Shown here piece by piece: positions 1 through 11,380 of a stretch of DNA of 64,000 nt. Each line of letters starts with the position of its first letter. Within the stretch, counting starts at the first letter, position 1. The stretch lies in NCBI RefSeq assembly GCF_003473485.1, contig NC_053042.1, positions 26,709,262 to 26,773,261 of the forward strand, read 5' to 3'. Made by a program: the position numbers and the translations under genes. The stretch is from Medicago truncatula. Taxonomy: Eukaryota; Streptophyta; Magnoliopsida; Fabales; Fabaceae. Below the pieces are notes generated by a model that was not told the DNA's origin, searched no databases, and was given only the letters and a program-made list of their open reading frames with translations.

Positions 1-1551
1 TCAACGATCTGACGGTTCAAACAGAAAGCATATCATAGTCCACACAGCAGAACACATACAGAATTTAAAACAGATCAAACAGTGGCCGTCAGATCATGGA
101 ACGATCCAGATCTGATGGCTACTAACGCGATGGAGCATTGTATGGTTATGAGTACGCGCGCGTGTGATCCGGCAAAAAGAAAACACTATAAAAGCAAATT
201 TAACAAAAAAATAACATAAAACTAAAACACTTCTCTCTCTAAGTTAAACTTAGAGAGAGAAGCTCTCCCCTCCTTCAAAGAACACGCGACCGGAGAAGAT
301 GAAGAGGGGCGGCCGGAGCTGCTCCGGCGCGGTGGTCGGCCGGAGCGCCGCCGCGCCGGAGTTTTTTTTTTGCTTTTTTTTGAAATTTTTTACAGTTTCT
401 AAAATCCTTTTTCTTGCTAAACCCAAATCCGGTCTCAGAATTTCCAAAACAAACTCGTACAAGTCTAGATCTAGGAACAAAGATTCAAAAAAAAGTGAGC
501 AAAAAATACCTCTACTCTCTCTCTCCGGTTCGGTTTGGTTGCTCTCTCCCTTGTTCCGGTTCGTTTTGTTTCTTTTTCCCTCTGGTCCGATTCGTCTCTG
601 TCTGTTTTGGTTCGGTTCTGATTTTCTAAACTTTGGTTTTGGATTGTGTTTGTGGTGCTTGGATTATGTGATGTTTATGTTGATTTCTGGAAAAAAATTA
701 GGAGGATGAAAGCTCATGAATATTCATGAATGTTGTTGGTGATATTCATATTTGTTCTTATGATTTTTGTGTTTGATCTGGTAAAGAGGAGAGAGAGAAG
801 GAAATTGTGTTTGTGACTTGATTGGAAAAAATGTGTGGTTGCTGATTTTTCTGTGAACAGTGATTTCTCTGACTCATGAACAGTAATTTTTTTTCTCTGC
901 CCATTTCCCAATGATTGACAGGCTTTTATAGTGACAAATTAGGGTTGGCTCTGGTACCAACAAATGACCAAAATGCCCCTGCAGCTGAGACTTGGAGAAA
1001 AAGATTTGACCAAAAAGATAAATAGATAAATAAAAAAAACAAAATGAATAAAATAAATAAGAAAATAATAAAAAAAATAAAAAGAAAAGAAAAGAAAGAA
1101 AGAGGTCACGTGAGTGACTTCTTTTTGTTTTTTTCTAAAAAAAAATAAAAATAAAAAAGAATAAATAATAATAAACAAACTAGCCTAAAAAGAAAATAAA
1201 AAAAGTCTCTTCGGAATCTGACATGAGGTACTTCAAAGTATCCTCCCTGCCGAAATTTCGATTGAAAAGATTAATAAAAAAACGCATTTTAAAATGCGAT
1301 TAGCCATTTTAAAATGACTTGTCTGTTATGACTAAAAGGATTATAAAATGCGTTTATAAAAATGCAAATGGAGTGATTTTAAATGTTGTAAAAAATGCAA
1401 GCGAGGACTTAAATGCAAGATGAAAGTTTTTAAATGATTAATGACGAAAAACACGAGTTTTAAAAGGTAAAAAAACGAATAAAAGAGAATCTGAACTATT
1501 AAAAAATGCGGACAAAAAAGATTTCAAATGGTCCAAATTTGGGGTATGACA
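1..1551 (-). repeat. 3' LTR of the Ogre-like element, partial
   Basis: This matches 9830-11380 base for base apart from about four substitutions. On the minus strand it starts at 1551 with TGTCATACCCC, just after a weak purine-rich tract (AATAGGGGCATC) that may be the polypurine tract. By comparison with the other LTR about 1.3 kb lies left of the window. It holds a GC-rich block near 300-360 and long A/T runs near 1020-1200. Confidence 0.9.
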
Positions 1552-1814
1552 GATGCCCCTATTTAAGTTTCTTCGTCACGAAGGGTTTAAAAGGGGACCT
1601 TTTAAACCAAAGGGTCGAGGAGACTTAAATATATAAAAAACGCCAATTTTGGACCGTTTGAAATGCCAGGGATGTGATGCTGATGAATGTGATAATATGA
1701 CTGAATATGATGTAAGCATGAAGGTAAAGATGATGCAAAGACTGACTGGGAGACAAATGGATAGGTATCACTGGGGAAGGAAATGATAGGTAAGTATAAA
1801 TGACATTGTTTCAA

Positions 1815-2965
1815 GGCGAAAGTAAAGACATGATTGGCCGACGAGTGGCGCAAGTAAAGGCGTGATTTGCCGACGAGTGGCGAATGTAAAGACATGATTT
1901 AGCCGACGAGTGGCGAAAGTAAAGACATGATTTAGCCGACGAGTGGCGAAAGTAAAGACATGATTTAGCCGACGAGTGGCGAAAGTAAAGACATGATTTA
2001 GCCGACGAGTGGCGAATGTAAAGACATGATTAGCCGACAAGTGGCGAAAGTAAAGACATGATTTAGCCGACAAGTGGCGAAAGTAAAGACATGATTTAGC
2101 CGACGAGTGGCGAAAGTAAAGACATGATTTAGCCGACGAGTGGCGAATGTAAAGACATGATTAGCCGACAAGTGGCGAAAGTAAAGACATGATTTAGCCG
2201 ACCAGTGGCGAAAGTAAAGACATGATTGGCCGACGAGTGGCGAAAGTAAAGACATGATTGGCCGACAAGTGGCGAAAGTAAAGACATGATTGAGCCGACA
2301 AGTGGCGAAAGTAAAGACATGATTGGCCAACGAGTGGCGAAAGTAAAGACATGATTGGCCAACGAGTGGCGAAAGTAAAGACATGATTTATCCGACGAGT
2401 GGCGAAAGTAAAGGCATGATTGAGCCGACGAGTGGCGAAAGTAAAGACATGATTGGCCGACGAGTGGCGAAAGTAAAGACATGATTGGCCGACGAGTGGC
2501 GAAAGTAAAGACATGATTGGCCGACAAGTGGCGAAAGTAAAGACATGATTGAGCCGACAAGTGGCGAAAGTAAAGACATGATTGGCCAACGAGTGGCGAA
2601 AGTAAAGACATGATTGGCCAACGAGTGGCGAAAGTAAAGACATGATTTAGCCGACGAGTGGCGAAAGTAAAGGCATGATTGAGCCGACGAGTGGCAAAAG
2701 TAAAGACATGATTGGCCGACGAGTGGCGAAAGTAAAGACATGATTGGCCAACGAGTGGCGAAAGTAAAGGCGTGATTAGCCGACCAGTGGCAAAAGTAAA
2801 GACATGATTGAGCCGACAAGTGGCGAAAGTAAAGACATGATTGGCCAACGAGTGGCGAAAGTAAAGACATGATTTAGCCGACGAGTGGCGAAAGTAAAGG
2901 CATGATTGAGCCGACGAGTGGCGAAAGTAAAGACGTGATTTAGCCGACGTGTGGCGAAAGTAAAG
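1815..2965. repeat. 33-bp tandem array (about 35 copies) in the Ogre-like 3' UTR
   Basis: Units read GCCGACGAGTGGCGAAAG followed by TAAAGACATGATTTA, with variants at a few positions (GACGAG/GACAAG/AACGAG, TTTAG/TTGG/TTGAG). Blocks of variants recur in the same order, for example about 2160-2400 against 2530-2700, so growth was by multi-unit steps. The period is divisible by three, which leaves long meaningless open frames on the minus strand. On the element's coding strand the array lies between gag and the 3' LTR. Confidence 0.92.
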
Positions 2966-3197
2966 ACAAGACGGACCGACAGGGTTTGCTAACATCGTGG
3001 GATAGCAAACACACGGTAAAAGATAAAGGCAAGACGGATCATTAGCATTTGCTAAAAGCAAAGCCTCCGGTGAAAGTAAAGACAAGACGGACCGACAGGG
3101 TTTGCTAACATTGTGGGATAGCAAACACACGGTAAAAGATAAAGGCAAGACGGACCATTAGCATTTGCTAAAAGCAAAGCCTCCGGTGAAAGTAAAG
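2966..3197. repeat. 116-bp tandem duplication next to the 33-bp array
   Basis: Two copies of a 116-bp unit starting ACAAGACGGACCGACAGGG differ at about two positions. The unit keeps the GAAAGTAAAGACA core of the neighbouring 33-bp repeat, so the two arrays probably share an origin. Confidence 0.85.
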
Positions 3198-3699
3198 ACA
3201 ATGTAGAGCTTGGTATTAGTGAGGAGTAACTTGATAAGGGTAAAGCTTAGGGGAAAAAGAATTTGTATGAGGCTAAAGGGGAATGTATGGACTGATTACT
3301 GGTGAGACCTGCCACATATTTGATTTGATGATATTTTGGAGTTAGACACACTGGGGGTGATATCTAAGGATATTGAAATAAGTCAATGGGTAAAAATGCA
3401 ACTATGTATGAATGATATTTATATGCGTGCTATGTATGCATGAATGAATGAGTATGTATGAGACTCATATGACGGCATAATGGTAAGACTGTTGAGGCAG
3501 GACTGGGCAGGTCTACAAGGAGAATGGCCCGGCATCACTGGATGAACACTCGAAACCTTCATTGGGGCCAAAGCCACGGGGAATGAATCAATCATCGTTG
3601 GGGTACAGCCCCCACAAACCGGGGTAGAAGTCGCCATTTCACCAATGCAACACCGTATTTTCATGCTTGAATAGTCATTGCCTTTTTGTATATATTTTT

Positions 3700-3755
3700 G
3701 AAATCCCTAACTTTTGCCTGGATCGTCCTTTCGGATTTTGGATCCACCGGGGAGG

Positions 3756-3791
<36 letters not shown>

Positions 3792-5490
3792 AATGACTAC
3801 TGCTCCTTCGTTGAACCTGCTAGTTTCGGACCAACTGTTGACACATACTTCTGTATTTTCAAACTGTTCGATGGAGAACGTGCCATTTGAAATATTGTGG
3901 ATTGGCGACATCTCTGGATCAGCCACACTAGTGATGACACTTTTAATGAGGTACCATTGAAATAAGACACTGGATGGTAATGCAATTCATTTATAAATGA
4001 TATTTGTATGCATGTTAGATGTGCATGAATGTTATATGCATGTATATGTATATGAATGAATGTATGAATATACGCATGAAACTTGTAGGACCGTATGACT
4101 GTATATAACAGGTGAAACTGACAACCAAGACTGGATAGGTAAGATAGGAGGTTGAACGACATCGCAGTACAAACACTCAGCAATCTTCATTGGAAATAAT
4201 ATCACTGGAGATGAATCAACTTAATGTTGGGGTAAAGCACGATATCAAACCACAAGTAGGGGAAACAAACCATTAATCAGGCCACTGAAAGGAGAATGCC
4301 CCATAATCAAACCACTTGAAGGGAGAATGCCCCATAATCAACCCACAAGCAGAAGTTGCCATTAATCAACCCACAAGAGAGCTACCAACCCATGTTTTGG
4401 CAGAAGTCGCCATTCATCAAACCATAGGCAGAAGTTGCCATTTGTAAACCAATACCGAGTGCATTCTTCCATTTGACCCTCTTGCACTGTGATGTCTTTG
4501 TCTTTGTTTTTTTTTTTTTTTTCCATTTCATTTTTTTTTTTTATATTTTTTGAATCCCTAACTTTTGCCTGGACCGCCCTTTCGGGTTTTCAATCCACCG
4601 GGAACATATTCTTTTTGTTTGTATGCCCCTAATTTTTGCCTGGACCGTCCTTTCGGGTTTTCAGTCCACCGGGACGCTCATTTTTGGCTTAAGCCGCCCT
4701 TTCGGGTTTTCGACTTAATGAGTTTTTTTTTTTTTTTTTTTTTTTGACAGAGGTCATCTCTCAGTTTTTAGTCATGCCAACCTTGCAGAGTTTAACTGTC
4801 CTTGAGACGGATGTTGATGTATGTTTCACCCGCTCATAAGTTCAAAGAAGATGTATCTGTTGTTTATGCTTTTCAGAAGACATGATAAAAGTTTTTTTTC
4901 TTTTTTTTTTGAATTTTTTTTTTGCTTTAGGTATTAACATCAAAAATAGAAGAAAAATTTGCAAACAGAATAAATGAGAATTTCAAATAAATGGGCACAA
5001 TCTCAAGTTAATGTAAATGGAGTGGTGGCCTGCCAAAGGCGTGGTTCCACAGATTTTAAAAGTTTGGAAAAATGGTAATTATATGGAAAAGGTACGTTGA
5101 ACACAATAACCACTGTTTCCTCTACCAACTTTGAATTCCACTGTTTTGAGTCTTTGATTTGCAGACGCTTCAGATCGGAAGCCCTTTAACAGCTAAGATG
5201 CCCCAGATGAATCATATCTGATTTGATGCAATTACCTTGCCATGAGTCGGAGGTCTTTTGACGGCTGAAATGCCCCATATGAGTCATGTCCGACCAGCTG
5301 CAGTTACTTTGTCATGATCCTTAACTTTTGCATAGATCGCCCTTGCGGGTTTCAACCTATCAGGATAATCAATTTTTTTTATATGTCTCTAACTTTTGCA
5401 TGGACCGCCCTTTTGGGTTTTCAGTCCATCGAGACGCTCTTTTTTTTTGCCTAAGCCGCCCTTTCAGGTTTGTGACTTATCGAGCTTTTT
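3700..5490. repeat. Interspersed hairpin-forming short repeats in the Ogre-like element
   Basis: At least seven copies of a motif with the core TTTGCCTGGACCG-CCCTTTCGGGTTTT (near 3715, 4566, 4636, 4690, 5331, 5398 and 5450) lie between poly-T tracts. CCC-TTTC-GGG can form a short stem-loop. A second set of repeated phrases (GAGAATGCCCC, AGAAGTTGCCA) lies at about 4280-4440. No coding potential was recognised. Confidence 0.7.
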
Positions 5491-6438
5491 TCATTTTAAC
5501 AAAGTATTTCTTGACTGCATCGGTATTCACAGGACATACAAGTTTAAACTCATGCTTTGTATTAGGCATTCATTGCTCCTGGAGCTTATTTAAATCAGAT
5601 AGCATAACTTTTGAGCACAAGGCCACTCTCTTGACATTCATGGGGACGAGCCTTCTCTTGTTGAAAACATGCTTTTGATACAATTGTTCACACCATACGG
5701 CAATAACACTTTTAACTTCAATCAAGCTTAGCTTTCATTGGAACTCCCATTGACGGGACTTTGACCTTCATGTGAGGCATTGCCTTTATGTTGTATACTG
5801 AGGGATGGAGGGGGGGGTGCCCCTGCTGAAGTGTTCACTTGAAGTACAATATCCTTGCAAGGAAAATGGTGGCATCTCGTGCCAGTCTTTGTACATGAAA
5901 GTTCTCTTCTGGACAATTTCTCTTGATATTTGCAGCTTCGACGGCCAAGATGCCCCAGTAGGCGAGAAATCTCAGTGGAAGCTTCTTCATCATCCTCTTA
6001 TTCAGCCTCGGATACAAGGAACTCAAGGTCGAGAGGGAGTATATGATTAAAGTGTTCAACGGGTTTATTAATGCATGATTTGATTATTGATATAAACATT
6101 ATGATTATGCAGATATGTGGAAATGATTAAAGAAAAAGATTTTTTTTGTTTTTTTTTGTTTTTTTTTTTGTATTACCATTTTTCCAGAAAAAGCACAAAA
6201 TAAAACAAAGTCGGGATCAAGCGACCTTTCACTAATGATGAAAATACATAAAGCAAAAATCCCTAAACAAATTCACTCTCGCCTCGGGTGGGACGAAAGG
6301 ATTTTTTTTGGAAAAACATAAAGCAACAAACAAACATACTAATTGAACAAAAGAGTAGTAGAAATAACCATCAGCAAAGACCCAACTGTAGCTAAACATT
6401 CCATGTGTCAACACAAGGTCCAAAGATCCGATAGCGGA

Positions 6439-7482
6439 TTAACTTGCGTATTCAGATCCAAACTCTTCGAAAGGTATGAGATCATCTTCAATCAGTTTCT
6501 GGACCGCAATCTTCAAAGAAAAACAGCGCTCAACATCATGACCTTGTGCCCCTTGATGGAAAACACAAAAGAGATCAGATCTCCATCGAGCCGGCAATTT
6601 CTTCGGTATCGGAGGAGGTGGCCTGGTTTGGACAAGGTTCCTCTCAAGCAAATAGGGAAGCAACTTTGCATATTCAATTGGAATTGGATCAAATTTTATT
6701 CTTGGAGCCTGTAGTCGAGGTTGTTGTTGATATTGTTGAAATTGGGACTGATAACCCAGATCTTGGACCGCGTTCATGATGGGCATAACAGCGGAAACAG
6801 AGAGAGGAGCCAGATATTGTTGTTGGCTTGGTTGGAACTGGGGTTGATAACCCGGATCTTGAACATTGGTGATGGGCGTAACAGCAGCAACAGAGTGAGA
6901 AGCCAGATGTTGTTGTTGACGTAGCACTTTTATATCTGGGTCTTCGAAGGACCAGGCGTTATTTTCAATCAACTTCTGAACTTTTTCCTTCAAAGGATAG
7001 TACTGCTTAGTGTCATGATCTGGTGCCCCTTGATGGAAGGCACAATTGCGGTCAGGACGATACCCGGGAGGCAGCGTATTTGGCACATGAGGAGGTGACA
7101 AGGTTTGAACAAGGTTCGTCTTCAGCAAAATGGGAAGCGAATCCGCATATTTCACAGGAAACGGGTCACACTGAGACGCTTTTTGGGCCTGATTTTGAGG
7201 TATAAGCGGTTGAGGAGACTGATTTTGAGGGATAAACCGCTGAGAACCCTGTTGTCGAGACCGTTTCATGCATATTGGCTGACATAGTGCCTGAGGCCTT
7301 TGTTGGACAAGCGGTGGATCCTTTGTAGCCATCAATGAAGATACAAGGCTAGTTAACTTCTCTACCTCAGCCCGAAGTGTTGTTACTTCTCCACGAAGCT
7401 CGTGGACCTCTTGCTCAAGTTGATCCATCTTTTGTGTTTGCACGAGTGTCTGCATATGTGAGCCGAACTTGGATGAAGACAT
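6439..7482 (-). CDS. gag-like ORF of the Ogre-like element (347 aa)
   Basis: The predicted protein opens with a coiled coil (about residues 15-50, heptad-rich EQEVHELRGEVTTLRAEVEK). A duplicated module typical of the C-terminal part of Tat/Ogre gag follows. Module A (about 105-181) has the core YADSLPILLKTNLVQT and CAFHQGAPDHD; module B (about 264-341) has YAKLLPYLLERNLVQT and CVFHQGAQGHDVERC. The linker is also repeated (about 189-220 and 221-250, VQDPGYQPQF and VQDLGYQSQF). Full-length Tat/Ogre gag proteins are considerably longer, so this is a reduced form with no polymerase attached. The reading frame is open throughout. It may still make an RNA-binding structural protein, or may only be tolerated sequence in a parasitic element. 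Confidence 0.7.
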   Translation of the reverse strand: MSSSKFGSHMQTLVQTQKMDQLEQEVHELRGEVTTLRAEVEKLTSLVSSLMATKDPPLVQQRPQALCQPICMKRSRQQGSQRFIPQNQSPQPLIPQNQAQKASQCDPFPVKYADSLPILLKTNLVQTLSPPHVPNTLPPGYRPDRNCAFHQGAPDHDTKQYYPLKEKVQKLIENNAWSFEDPDIKVLRQQQHLASHSVAAVTPITNVQDPGYQPQFQPSQQQYLAPLSVSAVMPIMNAVQDLGYQSQFQQYQQQPRLQAPRIKFDPIPIEYAKLLPYLLERNLVQTRPPPPIPKKLPARWRSDLFCVFHQGAQGHDVERCFSLKIAVQKLIEDDLIPFEEFGSEYAS

Positions 7483-8511
7483 CTGACCACTTTACTAATG
7501 AATTGACCCTTTTATGGAGAAGACACAGTGTGAGATACAGACTAGAAACTATGAATGCAAAATGATGCATGATATGCTTATGCAAAAATAGATTTTTTTT
7601 TTTTTTTGAAGGACTTGTTAAAGTGAAATGTAAACATGGCAGAGGAACATGGTTTCATTTGAAAATTGTCAAGATATTTACAATAGGTTTCTTTTTCAAA
7701 AGGTAAGAACGAAACCAAGGAAGAAGTTCTTTAACATAAGCTAAAAGCTTAGTTAAGATTTTGGAAGTTGTATTTCTCGGTGTTCATTCTTACAAGGTCC
7801 ATATCCGTGATGTTTACAAAAACTTGTCTAAGTCCTTCAAAAAAAAAAAAAAATTTTTTTGATGGAAAAGGTTGTTTATGAATGAATGCATGTATGCATG
7901 GTTATGCTAAGTGGATAGAATACATGGTGAGGGTAAGTTCCACAACGTTGGAGTCAATGGTAACAACGCCATTTGGTAAGGACTATGGTTTCAAATGTAC
8001 CTGTATCACGGGTTCTACCAAGTTCCCAAAGTCTTTAACCACTTCCGAATATTTATCGGGTGACAGGAGTACTCCCATTCCAATTATATTCGTCGGAAAG
8101 TCTCGTTTGGGTGTAGTATCGCGTATCAACTAATTCAAGAGTACTCTCGATTAGCCACCGCACTACGTCCTAAAAGGCCAAGAGGGGTTAAAGGTGACTA
8201 AAGGTCCTCAACTTCAAAGGTCACTTGAAAATAGCATGCCAAACATGAGTACTCACGTTGACAACATAGACTTCCAAGATCCCTCCGTTGAGTGGGGTTA
8301 TCACATGTGCCAATACCGAAGAGTACTCTTGGCATGGAACTATGATTATACCGCCGTCCTATCTTAAGTTTCCCTCAAGCTCGGGTGTAGAGCTTATCTC
8401 ACCACTCACGTAATAAAGTAAACATGTAAGCAAAATATTTACAAAGCATAAACAAATAATAAAGCACAAAATAAAGAAAGTAAGGTGGGTTTAACCCGCG
8501 TAGGATCTAAA
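7483..8511 (-). other. 5' leader of the Ogre-like element
   Basis: About 1 kb between the primer site and the gag-like start. No open frame of note and no known RNA structure was recognised. Confidence 0.5.
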
Positions 8512-8529
8512 TCCCCAGTGAAGTCGCCA
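8512..8529 (-). other. Primer binding site of the Ogre-like element
   Basis: Minus strand reads TGGCGACTTCACTGGGGA directly after the 5' LTR. This resembles the TGGCGAC... primer sites of Tat/Ogre elements, which are complementary to a tRNA-Arg 3' end (family knowledge). Confidence 0.6.
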
Positions 8530-10015
8530 TTTCTGTGCTCACGATTTTCGGATATCAAACCATTGATTTGATTTGAATCGTCGATCTTTGAACTCTCGAT
8601 TTTTATTCTTGGGAAGGGAAAAAATGAGTAAAAACCCTTATCGAGACTTGGATTCGGGGGTTGGTTACGCGAAGGGAAGGTGCTAGCATCCTAAGCGTCT
8701 ATGGTATTCCATAGGAACCTCTTACCTAGATTATCTTGTGCTAAACTACTTGTTTATTTGAAAAATTATTGCCTAATGTCTAAGTGAAAGAATGGAGGGA
8801 GAAGAAGTATGCTTTTGGTTATTTTTATTTGATTTGGAAGGACAAGTCCTCTGCCTACGTACCCTTTTGGGAAAGGGATCAAAACCGACGTAGTTCCACT
8901 CAAAAATTTCTTTGGTGGGTTAGGTTGATTTTACGATTTTTTTGAAATAGGTTTTAAGAAGAGAAAGAGGCCTCAAGGCATGAGATAAAAGAAATGAGTG
9001 AGGTTACTTGATTTTAAATTTTGAAAATGATTGAAGTTGAATTAAAATTGATTGAGAGTTTGATTAAGAAAATAAAGAAAAAAAGTTATTAAGAAAATGA
9101 TTTTTGAAGTTTTGCATATTTGACTTTTTGAGAAAAATGATTTTTTTCTAAACTAACGGTGAAAACTAACGTAACGTCGTAAAAAATTAACGGAAAGCGG
9201 TAAATAAAATGTGGTAGTGTCGGTGCATGTGTCGGTGCTTGTGTTACCTACATTATTACATCAATTCCTAAATACAACCCTAAGGCCTTTATGCCAAAAT
9301 AAAATGCGAGAAATAAAATTACATCAATTCCCTATTTATACATACTAAGTAAATGACAAAATAAAATGATGAGAAAATTAAATGTGCATGCTATGATTCA
9401 AGACAAAAATTAAATGGTTAGTAATCACAAGAAATATTATGGTGAATGAGACATAAGAAATAATAAGCAAGAATTAAGACAAATAAAAATTAAGATCATC
9501 ATATAAGAGATAAACAAAAAAATAAAAGGAAACAAATAGGATGGATTTTTAAAATTAGAGGAAATTAAAATGGTGAAAAAAATATTTTTGGAATTTTTTT
9601 AGACACAAAATGTCAAAAAAAGTGTAAAAAACAGTATTTAAAAATAAAGATAATTAAAAATAAGGAATAAAAAATATTGGCTCAGCAGGATTAATTCTGG
9701 ACCATTGGATTAAATCAATAGTCCAGATTCATTCACTGGATTCATCACAGCCATTGGATCAAAGATCCAAGGGTTAAAAATAACACAAAAATAGAGAAGG
9801 TAACAAAAGAAAGCACAGCGACCGTCAGATCAACGATCTGACGGTTCAAACAGAAAGCATACCATAGTCCACACAGCAGAACACATACAGAATTTAAAAC
9901 AGATCAAACAGTGGCCGTCAGATCATGGAACGATCCAGATCTGATGGCTACTAACGCGATGGAGCATTGTATGGTTATGAGTACGCGCGCGTGTGATCCG
10001 GCAAAAAGAAAACAC

Positions 10016-10091
10016 TATAAAAGCAAATTTAACAAAAAAATAACATAAAACTAAAACACTTCTCTCTCTAAGTTAAACTTAGAGAGAGAAG
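10016..10091 (+). promoter_or_regulatory. Antisense TATA box followed by a 33-nt perfect hairpin in the Ogre-like LTR
   Basis: The strand opposite to the element carries CACTATAAAAGC, nearly the same dodecamer as the sense TATA. A perfect inverted repeat at 10059-10091 (16-nt arms CTTCTCTCTCTAAGTT, 1-nt loop) begins about 40 nt downstream, where transcription would be expected to start. The other LTR has the same arrangement at 187-262. Confidence 0.4.
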
Positions 10092-10752
10092 CTCTCCCCT
10101 CCTTCAAAGAACACGCGACCGGAGAAGATGAAGAGGGGCGGCCGGAGCTGCTCCGGCGCGGTGGTCGGCCGGAGCGCCGCCGCGCCGGAGTTTTTTTTTT
10201 GCTTTTTTTTGAAATTTTTTACAGTTTCTAAAATCCTTTTTCTTGCTAAACCCAAATCCGGTCTCAGAATTTCCAAAACAAACTCGTACAAGTCTAGATC
10301 TAGGAACAAAGATTCAAAAAAAAGTGAGCAAAAAATACCTCTACTCTCTCTCTCCGGTTCGGTTTGGTTGCTCTCTCCCTTGTTCCGGTTCGTTTTGTTT
10401 CTTTTTCCCTCTGGTCCGATTCGTCTCTGTCTGTTTTGGTTCGGTTCTGATTTTCTAAACTTTGGTTTTGGATTGTGTTTGTGGTGCTTGGATTATGTGA
10501 TGTTTATGTTGATTTCTGGAAAAAAATTAGGAGGATGAAAGCTCATGAATATTCATGAATGTTGTTGGTGATATTCATATTTGTTCTTATGATTTTTGTG
10601 TTTGATCTGGTAAAGAGGAGAGAGAGAAGGAAATTGTGTTTGTGACTTGATTGGAAAAAATGTGTGGTTGCTGATTTTTCTGTGAACAGTGATTTCTCTG
10701 ACTCATGAACAGTAATTTTTTTTCTCTGCCCATTTCCCAATGATTGACAGAC

Positions 10753-10759
10753 TTTTATA
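10753..10759 (-). promoter_or_regulatory. Sense TATA box in the Ogre-like LTR
   Basis: TATAAAA in the context CACTATAAAAGCC on the element's coding strand; the same site is at 924-930 in the other LTR. Function is inferred from sequence and position only. Confidence 0.4.
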
Positions 10760-11380
10760 GTGACAAATTAGGGTTGGCTCTGGTACCAACAAATGACCAA
10801 AATGCCCCTGCAGCTGAGACTTGGAGAAAAAGATTTGACCAAAAAGATAAATAGATAAATAAAAAAAACAAAATGAATAAAATAAATAAGAAAATAATAA
10901 AAAAAATAAAAAGAAAAGAAAAGAAAGAAAGAGGTCACGTGAGTGACTTCTTTTTGTTTTTTTCTAAAAAAAAATAAAAATAAAAAAGAATAAATAATAA
11001 TAAACAAACTAGCCTAAAAAGAAAATAAAAAAAGTCTCTTCGGAATCTGACATGAGGTACTTCAAAGTATCCTCCCTGCCGAAATTTCGATTGAAAAGAT
11101 TAATAAAAAAACGCCTTTTAAAATGCGATTAGCCATTTTAAAATGACTTGTCTGTTATGACTAAAAGGATTATAAAATGCGTTTATAAAAATGCAAATGG
11201 AGTGATTTTAAATGTTGTAAAAAATGCAAGCGAGGACTTAAATGCAAGATGAAAGTTTTTAAATGATTAATGACGAAAAACACGAGTTTTAAAAGGTAAA
11301 AAAACGAATAAAAGAGAATCTGAACTATTAAAAAATGTGGACAAAAAAGATTTCAAATGGTCCAAATTTGGGGTATGACA

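Larger units (their letters stand above)
1..11380 (-). mobile_element. Non-autonomous Ogre/Tat-like Ty3-gypsy LTR retrotransposon (3' LTR cut by window start)
   Basis: Two near-identical blocks (1-1551 and 9830-11380, same length, about four substitutions seen by eye) are its LTRs. On the minus strand the LTR opens TGTCATACCCC, as in Tat/Ogre elements of legumes. A primer-binding-site-like sequence follows the 5' LTR, then a leader, one gag-type reading frame (6439-7482), a region of short interspersed repeats and a large tandem array before the 3' LTR. No protease, reverse transcriptase or integrase was recognised, so it looks like a structurally reduced, non-autonomous copy. Divergence of roughly 0.3% suggests insertion of the order of 0.1 million years ago if a rate near 1.3e-8 per site per year holds (inference). 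It sits inside a SIRE-like copia element. The target duplication cannot be read because the left end is outside the window. Confidence 0.88.
8534..11380 (-). repeat. 5' LTR of the Ogre-like element (about 2.85 kb)
   Basis: The right end is fixed where the match to 1-1551 stops (..TATGACA, minus-strand TGTCATA). The left end is placed at the TG of TGTGCTCACG, four bases from a primer-binding-site-like sequence; this end is inferred, because the other LTR is not present that far. Minus-strand TATAAAA at 10753-10759 is a plausible promoter. Confidence 0.8.

Noticed and set aside
299-709. GC-rich open frame with RSCSGAVVGRS... at the LTR start (and its copy at 10128-10538)
   Set aside because: It lies antisense in a non-coding LTR, runs into homopolymer-encoded Phe stretches, and resembles no protein.
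1815-2965. CRISPR-like regular direct repeats of about 33 bp
   Set aside because: There are no unique spacers; the units adjoin, lie in a plant retroelement's 3' UTR, and no Cas-like gene is present.
2129-3148. A long minus-strand open frame of about 339 codons with repeated SCLYFRHSSA-type peptide
   Set aside because: It is produced by the 33-bp tandem array, whose period is divisible by three; several frames are open at once and the peptide is simply the repeat translated.
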